From NCBI GenBank assembly GCA_023263735.1, contig JALQUQ010000096.1, forward strand, positions 1 through 8,896: a stretch of DNA of 8,896 bases. The letters run 5' to 3'. The DNA is from Paracoccaceae bacterium. GTDB taxonomy: Bacteria > Pseudomonadota > Alphaproteobacteria > Rhodobacterales > Rhodobacteraceae. Made by a program: the position numbers and the translations under genes. Under the pieces are notes generated by a model. That model was not told the origin of the DNA, searched no databases, and saw only the letters and a list, made by a program, of their open reading frames with translations. Within the stretch, counting starts at the first letter, position 1. Every line of letters begins with the position of its first letter. This document shows positions 1 through 5,103 of this stretch, piece by piece.

Positions 1-377
1 ACGCCCGAATGGGCCTCGTGATCCTGATTGGTCACCACGATGGCCGCCTCTGGCCCGCGCAGCCACTGACGCACCGCTTGGGCCAAGACATAGGTATTGG
101 CGCTGGTCGAGGGGCCAAAGCTGACCTCGGCCGTCTTCACCCCCATCATCGCGGCAAGTCGGCTGCGCGCTTCGTCCATCTCTTGCCCCCCGGCCTGCGC
201 CCCGGGATAGGGCGCATAGGGCTGCACCTTGCGGTCGGTGTAAAATCGGGTCAGGCGCTGAACCACCTGCGCGCAGGGGAAACTGCCCCCCGCATTTTCA
301 AAAAACGCATGCCCCGACAGAACCGGCGACGAAAAGGCCGGAAAATGCGAACGGACAAGATCGATATTCAGTCCCAT
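1..377 (-). CDS. class V aminotransferase / cysteine desulfurase-like protein (3' end outside window)
   Basis: Only the first 125 residues are present; the gene runs leftward off the window edge. The frame opens at an ATG (375-377) and has no stop. The N-terminus reads MGLNIDLVRSHFP, followed by FENAGGS (residues 26-32), the PLP-phosphate-binding type loop FGPSTSANT (87-95) and TNQDHEAHSG (116-125). H120 sits where NifS/SufS-type enzymes place the histidine that stacks on PLP. This pattern fits the cysteine-desulfurase-like branch of fold-type I, class V aminotransferases. The Schiff-base lysine and any active-site cysteine would lie outside the window, so desulfurase activity cannot be judged. 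The ribosome-binding site is weak (GGGTGG just upstream). The gene is divergent from the solute-binding protein gene. Its class is clear; its substrate is not. Confidence 0.85.
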   Translation of the reverse strand, partial: MGLNIDLVRSHFPAFSSPVLSGHAFFENAGGSFPCAQVVQRLTRFYTDRKVQPYAPYPGAQAGGQEMDEARSRLAAMMGVKTAEVSFGPSTSANTYVLAQAVRQWLRGPEAAIVVTNQDHEAHSG

Positions 378-411
378 GAACCACCCAAGATTTGGCCATG
401 GAGACATGCAC

Positions 412-425
412 CCCGCAATGGCGGG
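412..425. other. short GC-rich hairpin in the divergent intergenic region
   Basis: CCCGC-AATG-GCGGG is a perfect 5-bp stem with a 4-base loop. It lies 35-48 bases upstream of the aminotransferase-like gene and would fall in its promoter or leader. No T-run follows on either strand, so it is not a terminator. The rest of the 378-657 region shows no convincing gene. An open frame extending the solute-binding protein upstream through here has no ribosome-binding site and is not taken as coding. Confidence 0.3.
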
Positions 426-615
426 ACATCCCGATCCATGGCAGGTCTTCCAGCCCGACAATGGCCTGTCTCGGCCCTCGCCAGAAAGATTGGTGCCCAA
501 CCTTTCACCAGTCACGCTATGCGGCAATGCGTCAGGGCGCAAGCCTGCGATTTCCTTTGGGCTCGCGCCTTGTGCGCCCGGAAGTCCTGAACTAGCTTAC
601 CTGCACTATGACAGA

Positions 616-642
616 GCCAATTCAAACTTGGCCATGGTCCAA
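616..642 (+). promoter_or_regulatory. two overlapping, mutually exclusive small stem-loops in the leader of the solute-binding protein gene
   Basis: GCCAA (616-620) can pair with TTGGC (628-632) over a 7-base loop. Alternatively TTGG (628-631) can pair with CCAA (639-642), also over a 7-base loop. Both use the same TTGG, so only one can form at a time. The second ends five bases before the Shine-Dalgarno AGGAG (648-652). This could be a small regulatory leader, but the stems are short enough to be chance. Confidence 0.2.
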
Positions 643-657
643 CCGACAGGAGCAAGA

Positions 658-1722
658 ATGTCCCGTATCACCACACATCTGACCGGAGCCGCTTCGGCAC
701 TGGTTCTCGGTCTTGTCCTTGCCGCACCTGCCCGCGCCGCCGATGCCGACCTTTTGGTCTTTGATTGGGCTGGGTGGGAAATTGACGGCGTATTGACGGA
801 TTACGTTGCAAAACACGGTCAGCATCCGACCTATACTTTCTTTGGCGACGACGACGAAGCGTTCCAGAAAGTGTCTTCGGGTTTCAAGGCCGATGTCGGC
901 CACCCCTGCTCGGCTTCGGTTCCGCGCTATCGCGATGCCAATCTGGTCGAACCGTGGGATACGTCAAAGATCCCGGAATTCGCCAATATCGCCCCGCATT
1001 TCCTGAATTCCTCGATCTTCAAGGATGATGGCGGCGTCTGGTTCATTCCGACCGATTATGCCTATACGGCAACGGCCTACAACACCAAGGACGTCCCGGC
1101 CGAAGACGTGGCCTCGCTGTCGGTCTTTACCAACCCGAAATATGCGGGCCGCATCTCGCTGCCGGATTCGGCGGATGACATCTGGTCCTTGGCCTTCCTT
1201 GCGACCGGCGTCAGCGATTGGTCGAATGTGACCGACGACCAGTTCACCGCTGCCGCCAACTGGCTGCGTGAGGCGCACAAGAACGTGCGCGCCTATTGGT
1301 CGGACCCGGCTGAAATGTCCCAGTTGATGGCAACGGGTGAGGTGTTGGTCGCATGGTCGTGGAACGACGGCGTGGCCCTGTTGCAGGCCGAAGGCTTCCC
1401 GATCGGCTTTCAGCGCAGCCCGGCCGAAGGCGCGGCAACCTGGTTCTGCGGCTATGTAAACTTCAAGGATGCCCCCGGTTCCGAAGACAAGGCCTATGAC
1501 TTCATCAATTCGATTCTGGCCCATGGCTCGGCCAAGGCTCTGTTGGATGAACTGGGCTACGCCCATTCCAACACCGCTGCGATGAAGGAAATCTCGGAGG
1601 ACGAGTTGAAAGCCGCCTTTGTCGATCCGGTGACCACCACGCTGTTGGCCCAAACCCCGGTTTCGGCGGAATTCCGCGAAAAGATGGTCAACGAATTCGA
1701 ACTGATCAAATCGGGCTTCTGA
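658..1722 (+). CDS. periplasmic PotD-like (polyamine-type) ABC transporter solute-binding protein
   Basis: This 354-residue protein should capture a small, probably cationic or polyamine-like solute in the periplasm and deliver it to an ABC importer. The ATG at 658 is chosen because AGGAG (648-652) lies five bases upstream and a Sec signal peptide begins at once: basic start, hydrophobic core at residues 11-22, and cleavage after APARA (residue 27). The mature protein starts ADADLLVFDWAGWE, typical of family 1/PotD-like binding proteins. Likely ligand-contacting elements are D36/W37/W40, LPDSADD (168-174) and AWSWNDG (232-238), where aromatics and an acid sit as in polyamine-binding PotD. C84 and C264 might form a disulfide. 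No permease or ATPase gene is adjacent; a terminator follows directly and the upstream neighbour is divergent. The gene therefore appears to be monocistronic and must use a transporter encoded elsewhere. The exact ligand is not determinable. Confidence 0.88.
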   Translation: MSRITTHLTGAASALVLGLVLAAPARAADADLLVFDWAGWEIDGVLTDYVAKHGQHPTYTFFGDDDEAFQKVSSGFKADVGHPCSASVPRYRDANLVEPWDTSKIPEFANIAPHFLNSSIFKDDGGVWFIPTDYAYTATAYNTKDVPAEDVASLSVFTNPKYAGRISLPDSADDIWSLAFLATGVSDWSNVTDDQFTAAANWLREAHKNVRAYWSDPAEMSQLMATGEVLVAWSWNDGVALLQAEGFPIGFQRSPAEGAATWFCGYVNFKDAPGSEDKAYDFINSILAHGSAKALLDELGYAHSNTAAMKEISEDELKAAFVDPVTTTLLAQTPVSAEFREKMVNEFELIKSGF

Positions 1723-1741
1723 TCTGATCCAGACCCATCGC

Positions 1742-1775
1742 AAACGCCCGGGGGAAACCTCGGGCGTTTTTCTTT
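1742..1775 (+). terminator. intrinsic terminator of the solute-binding protein gene
   Basis: A 12-bp stem (1742-1753 with 1758-1769, one G-U wobble) is capped by a GAAA tetraloop and runs into TTTTTCTTT. It begins 19 bases after the stop codon and separates this gene from the ssrA promoter. Confidence 0.92.
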
Positions 1776-1799
1776 GCGTCAAACCTGTCGCTTCCCCGC

Positions 1800-1828
1800 T
1801 TGTCCCCGCCGCCCCGCGCCCCTATATT
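1800..1828 (+). promoter_or_regulatory. sigma-70-type promoter of ssrA
   Basis: The -35 box is TTGTCC (1800-1805), the spacer is 17 bases, and the -10 box is TATATT (1823-1828). This is the best housekeeping promoter match seen in the window. It predicts a transcript start near 1835, at the first base of the hairpin that opens the acceptor RNA. Confidence 0.65.
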
Positions 1829-1917
1829 GAACTTGTTCGGGTTCGCCCGGACTATGGCGATAAACGCACCTGTAATAGACGGCTCGGACCCGGGGGCGGT
1901 ACCCGGCGGCTCCACCA

Positions 1918-1941
1918 TTCCACCCGGCATTGCGGGGGTTC
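1918..1941 (+). other. intervening segment of the tmRNA precursor
   Basis: These 24 bases join the CCA end of the acceptor RNA (1917) to the first base of the acceptor helix in the coding RNA (1942). Both borders are inferred: a full 7-bp acceptor stem forms only with these limits, and the distance from 1942 to the GGATCGAC motif (12 bases) matches that in E. coli tmRNA. Known two-piece tmRNAs have this spacer cut out by RNA processing. Confidence 0.7.
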
Positions 1942-2026
1942 GGGGTCGAAATAGGATCGACGAACGTTCAAAGAGGCCAGCTTTCGCTCGGTGAGCCACC
2001 ACCGTTATCGGTGCAAACGTACAGTT

Positions 2027-2065
2027 GCCAATGACAACCGTGCTCCGGTCGCTCTGGCTGCGTAA
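2027..2065 (+). other. tmRNA proteolysis-tag reading frame, ANDNRAPVALAA-stop
   Basis: Twelve codons from the resume codon GCC (2027-2029) to TAA (2063-2065) encode ANDNRAPVALAA. It begins with the A-N-D motif frequent in bacterial tags and ends in the -ALAA type tail read by ClpXP-family proteases. There is no start codon or Shine-Dalgarno, as expected for trans-translation. The preceding bases ACAGTT occupy the usual position for setting the resume frame. Confidence 0.95.
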
Positions 2066-2157
2066 GCAGCTCGAAACACCAAAACTAAGTCCTTGCGCTT
2101 AGCCGCGTAAGGCGGGGTTCGCAGGTACCTGGCAACAGAAACCTGCACTTTCCCCCC

Positions 2158-3540
2158 TTAGACCCAGCCCATGATCTGCCACCACAGGTAGTCTAGCGGC
2201 AAAACCAAGATCACGCTCAGCCCGGCCGAAACCAGCATCACCTTGCTCAGGGCCGCCATCCGCTCGCCCGACATCTGCATGGCCACCACCAAGGGCGCGA
2301 CCTGAAACGGCAAGAGCACGGTTGAAAAGCCAACGACCTGCGTCATCAGAACCGATTTGATCGGCCATTGCGTCAATTGCGCCAATTCTGCCGCCATCGG
2401 CGTCAGGATCGACGGCACCGCCGGGGTGGTCGTAAACACCGCCGTAACCGTGGCCATCAGCGACAATGACAGGAAATTCGCGAAATCCCGCCCGGGGGCC
2501 AAGGGCAACAAGGCCTCGATCGTTTGGCCCAAATGCACGCCCAGCCCCGACAGATTGACCATCTGGCCCAAGGCCATGGCCCCCACCACAAAGATCAACA
2601 GCCCAAAGTCGGCGCTGGTTTTGAACGCCGCCGCGCTGACCACGCCAACCCCCGGGGCCAACAGAACCGTGGCCGCCGCCAGCCCCACCCAAGCCGGGTT
2701 GATGCCGTGCAGCGTATCGGTCACCCACAGCGCAATCGTCACCCCCAGCACCAGCGCCACCCGATAGGGATGGGTCATCGCAATCGGCTTGGTCTCGCCC
2801 GTGGGGCCCTGTGTCCGCACATGGTCAGGAAACATCCGCAAGACCACCGCAAGGATCAGCGCCATCCGCACCATCCCCAGAACCGGATAGTGCAGCACCA
2901 GATATTCCAGATAGCCCAACCGGACCCCGGCCGTGGTTTCGGCGGCCCCGGCAAAGATGACATTGGGAATATTCGACGGCAAAATCGCAAAACTGGGCAT
3001 GTTGCAGGCAATCGCCAAGGTGACGGCGATCCCGATCCGGCCGTTTGATCCTTTGCCAAATCCCACCGCATCGGCCATTGCCATCCCGATCGGCACCAGA
3101 ACCACGGCCCGCCCGACCGACGACGGCATGACAAAGCCCAAGAGCATGGCGCTCAGGCTCAGCCCGATCAGGATTTGCGCATAGCTCGACCCAAAGCCCC
3201 GGCTCATCACCCGTGCCAAGGCCGCGCCAAGGCCAGAGGTCCCGATCGAACTGCCAATCACAAAGCCCGAGATGATCAGCCAGATCGCGGTCGAGGAAAA
3301 TCCGGAAAACATCACCTCGGCCGGGAAAAGGCCGCTGACCATCACGATGGCAAACAGGACCATGCTGCCAAAGTAATTCGGCGCGACACCCGTGCCCCAC
3401 AGCGTGACCATCAACAGCACCAGCCCCATGACCGGGGCCTGCGCCGGGTCAAATCCGCCCACGCCCAATGACAGGGCCAGTGCCACCGCCGCAGCCAGCG
3501 CCACGACATACCATCTTTTGTCCAGTTTTGCCGCTTGCAT
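2158..3540 (-). CDS. SLC13/DASS-type anion transporter (divalent anion:sodium symporter-like)
   Basis: This is a 460-residue, very hydrophobic inner-membrane protein with roughly eleven to twelve predicted membrane segments, covering most of residues 11-450 with a polar loop near 238-256. It resembles DASS/SLC13 permeases that import di- or tricarboxylates or other organic anions, usually with sodium. The two family signature hairpins are recognisable but altered: MPSSVGRAVVLVPI (138-151) and TTTPAVPSILTPM (370-382). LPSNIPN (187-193) is a further conserved-looking turn. The ATG at 3540 is preferred over a GTG at 3603 because AGAAGGG (3547-3553) lies six bases upstream and the resulting start resembles the family. 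It lies 117 bases downstream of the FAD oxidase gene on the same strand and may supply that enzyme's substrate. It is convergent with ssrA. The substrate is unknown. Confidence 0.82.
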   Translation of the reverse strand: MQAAKLDKRWYVVALAAAVALALSLGVGGFDPAQAPVMGLVLLMVTLWGTGVAPNYFGSMVLFAIVMVSGLFPAEVMFSGFSSTAIWLIISGFVIGSSIGTSGLGAALARVMSRGFGSSYAQILIGLSLSAMLLGFVMPSSVGRAVVLVPIGMAMADAVGFGKGSNGRIGIAVTLAIACNMPSFAILPSNIPNVIFAGAAETTAGVRLGYLEYLVLHYPVLGMVRMALILAVVLRMFPDHVRTQGPTGETKPIAMTHPYRVALVLGVTIALWVTDTLHGINPAWVGLAAATVLLAPGVGVVSAAAFKTSADFGLLIFVVGAMALGQMVNLSGLGVHLGQTIEALLPLAPGRDFANFLSLSLMATVTAVFTTTPAVPSILTPMAAELAQLTQWPIKSVLMTQVVGFSTVLLPFQVAPLVVAMQMSGERMAALSKVMLVSAGLSVILVLPLDYLWWQIMGWV

Positions 3541-3591
3541 GGCCGACCCTTCTTTGACTGCCCGCAAGAAATCTCCAATTCGGGGCCAAGG

Positions 3592-3606
3592 CAAGTGTGA
3601 CACTTG
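3592..3606. promoter_or_regulatory. perfect 15-base palindrome upstream of the transporter gene, possible operator
   Basis: CAAGTGT-G-ACACTTG has two perfect 7-base arms around one central base. It lies 52-66 bases upstream of the transporter ATG, in the gap after the FAD oxidase gene. Length and placement suit a dimeric regulator. No matching promoter boxes are clear, and the regulator is unknown. Confidence 0.4.
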
Positions 3607-3628
3607 GAACCACAGGGCAAACTTGCCG

Positions 3629-3647
3629 GGCGGGGGGCGCCCCCGCC
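3629..3647. other. GC-rich hairpin between FAD oxidase and transporter genes
   Basis: GGCGGGGG (3629-3636) pairs perfectly with CCCCCGCC (3640-3647) over a 3-base loop. It begins about ten bases after the oxidase stop codon in the direction of transcription. No T-run follows, so it is not a standard intrinsic terminator. It could stabilise the upstream message end or dampen readthrough to the transporter. Confidence 0.4.
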
Positions 3648-3657
3648 TCTGGCAGCC

Positions 3658-5067
3658 CTAGGCCCGCAGCATCGCGCCGGGGTTCATGATCCCCTTCGGG
3701 TCCAACGCCGCCTTGATGGCCCGCATCGCCATCAGCTTGGCCGGGTCGCCGTATTTCTCCAGATCCGTCACCTTAAGCCGCCCGATCCCGTGCTCGGCAC
3801 TGACCGATCCCCCCAGATCATGGACGATATCATGCACGCAGGTCTTGACGGCATCGCGTTGGTGATCGTGATCCTTGCGCGATTTTCCGGGCATCGGAAA
3901 CACGTTGAAATGCAGGTTCCCGTCGCCCAGATGCCCAAAGCAATTGACCCGGAACTGATCGATCTGGCCCAGGGCTTGGGTCGCCCGCGGAATGAACCCG
4001 GCGATTTCCGACAGGGGGAGCGAGATGTCATGGCTGGAAACCGCGCCGATCTTGCGGTTTGCCAGCGGGATCGACTCGCGGATGGCCCACAGCCCCTGCC
4101 GTTGCGCCTCCGAGGTTGAAATGACCCCATCGGTCACCAGACCCGCCTCTTCGGCCTCGCCATACAGGGCCGCCATCGCCTCTTCGGGTTCGATTTCGCG
4201 CGGCAGCCCAAGTTCCACCATCACCGACCATTCCGGCAGCGGGTCCAGCGGCAAGCTGATTTCCGGCATGGTTTCGCGCAGGAAATCATAGCCTTGGCGG
4301 TGGATCAATTCAAAGGCCGACACCATGCCCGACAGCCGCCCTTCGGCCAAGGCCAAAAGATCCAGCGCGGCGGTGGGCGATGGCACCGACACCAGCGCCG
4401 TGATTTGCGCGGCGGGAATCGGGAACAGCCGCAGACTGACCGCCGTGATGATGCCCAAAGTACCCTCGGACCCGATCAGCAGATGGCGCAGATCATAGCC
4501 CGTGTTGTCCTTGCGCAACCGCTTTAGCCCATTGAAGATCGACCCGTCGGGCAAGACCGCCTCGACCCCCAGCACCAGATCGCGGGTGTTGCCATAACGC
4601 AGCACGTTCAGCCCGCCCGCATTGGTCCCCAGATTGCCGCCAATCCGGGCCGACCCTTGCGACGCCAAGGACAGCGGGAACAGGCGGTTCAACTTTTGCG
4701 CCTCGTCCTGCACCTGCTGCAAGATCATCCCGGCTTCGACCACCAAAACGTTTTCCGACGGATAGGCCCCCCGCAAGGCCGTCATCCGTTCCAGCGAAAT
4801 CAGCAACGGCACGGGCCCCTCGGCAAGGATCTGCCCGCCGACCAACCCGGTTCCCCCGCCCAACGGAACGATCGCGACCCCGGCCTTGGCACAGGCGCGA
4901 ACGATCTGGGACACTTCGTCGGTCGTGCGCGGACAGGCCACCGCCGCCGCCTGCCCCGTCCAACGCCCGCGCGGCTCTTCCAGATCGCGCGGTTCAGCGT
5001 CGCGCAGCACGCCGGGGATCAGGGTCGCAAGCTCGGACAAGAACGCAGCCGTGCAGGAAACAAGCAT
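3658..5067 (-). CDS. FAD-binding 2-hydroxyacid oxidase/dehydrogenase (GlcD / D-2-hydroxyglutarate dehydrogenase family)
   Basis: This 469-residue flavoprotein should oxidise a D-2-hydroxy acid (D-lactate, glycolate or D-2-hydroxyglutarate type) to the 2-oxo acid. The FAD-binding PCMH/VAO domain spans about residues 40-215 with PLGGGTGLVGG (68-78), ARIGGNLGTNAGG (140-152), RYGNTRDLVLG (157-167) and IGSEGTLGI (198-206). The C-terminal FAD-oxidase domain holds the substrate arginine (WAIRESI, R330) and the metal-site signature GHLGDGNLHFN (378-388; H379, H386) plus SAEHGIG (423-429; E425, H426). Length is normal for the family. The ATG at 5067 is chosen because AAAGG (5077-5081) lies nine bases upstream; an in-frame GTG at 5091 is less likely. 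It starts 36 bases after recN, so cotranscription is likely. No GlcE/GlcF partner is present, which favours a single-subunit enzyme. Family is firm; substrate is open. Confidence 0.9.
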   Translation of the reverse strand: MLVSCTAAFLSELATLIPGVLRDAEPRDLEEPRGRWTGQAAAVACPRTTDEVSQIVRACAKAGVAIVPLGGGTGLVGGQILAEGPVPLLISLERMTALRGAYPSENVLVVEAGMILQQVQDEAQKLNRLFPLSLASQGSARIGGNLGTNAGGLNVLRYGNTRDLVLGVEAVLPDGSIFNGLKRLRKDNTGYDLRHLLIGSEGTLGIITAVSLRLFPIPAAQITALVSVPSPTAALDLLALAEGRLSGMVSAFELIHRQGYDFLRETMPEISLPLDPLPEWSVMVELGLPREIEPEEAMAALYGEAEEAGLVTDGVISTSEAQRQGLWAIRESIPLANRKIGAVSSHDISLPLSEIAGFIPRATQALGQIDQFRVNCFGHLGDGNLHFNVFPMPGKSRKDHDHQRDAVKTCVHDIVHDLGGSVSAEHGIGRLKVTDLEKYGDPAKLMAMRAIKAALDPKGIMNPGAMLRA

Positions 5068-5083
5068 CGGGTCACACCTTTCA

Positions 5084-5098
5084 GGGGCCACGCGCCCC
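5084..5098. other. small hairpin between recN and the FAD oxidase gene
   Basis: GGGGC-CACGC-GCCCC is a perfect 5-bp GC stem with a 5-base loop. It lies after the recN stop and just before the Shine-Dalgarno of the next gene. There is no T-run, so termination is unlikely. It may tune coupling between the two genes. Confidence 0.3.
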
Positions 5099-5103
5099 GA
5101 CAG

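Larger units (their letters stand above)
1835..2155 (+). ncRNA. ssrA: circularly permuted two-piece tmRNA (ssrA)
   Basis: tmRNA rescues stalled ribosomes and tags the unfinished protein for proteolysis. The order is permuted as known for alphaproteobacteria. The acceptor piece (about 1835-1917) opens with a 7-bp UUCG-loop hairpin (1835-1852), has a T-arm-like stem CCGGG/CCCGG (1890-1894/1902-1906), then acceptor strand CGGCUCC (1907-1913) and ACCA (1914-1917). A 24-base segment (1918-1941) follows, presumably removed. The coding piece starts at 1942 with GGGGUCG, which pairs with all seven acceptor bases (two wobbles). Next comes the conserved D-loop-like GGAUCGACGA from 1954. A CACCG/CGGTG hairpin (2000-2013) precedes the tag. 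The stop codon lies in the GTAA loop of a GCTGC/GCAGC hairpin (2057-2070). Hairpins CTAAG/CTTAG (2085-2102) and GCAGGT/ACCTGC (2121-2146) follow. The outer ends are estimates; the gene identity is firm. Confidence 0.95.

Noticed and set aside
570..598. TTGTGC-17-TAGCTT as a promoter of the solute-binding protein gene
   Set aside because: Each box matches the consensus at only three of six positions, which is no better than chance here.
376..657. Open frame extending the solute-binding protein upstream by 94 codons
   Set aside because: The extension has no Shine-Dalgarno, buries the signal peptide inside the protein, and overlaps the aminotransferase-like gene's leader.
964..1782. Leftward open frame of 272 codons opposite the solute-binding protein gene
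   Set aside because: It is antisense to a clear gene, runs through the terminator, and has an arginine/glycine-rich shadow composition.
1818..1994. Small open frames on both strands across the ssrA region
   Set aside because: They overlap the structured tmRNA and have no ribosome-binding sites.
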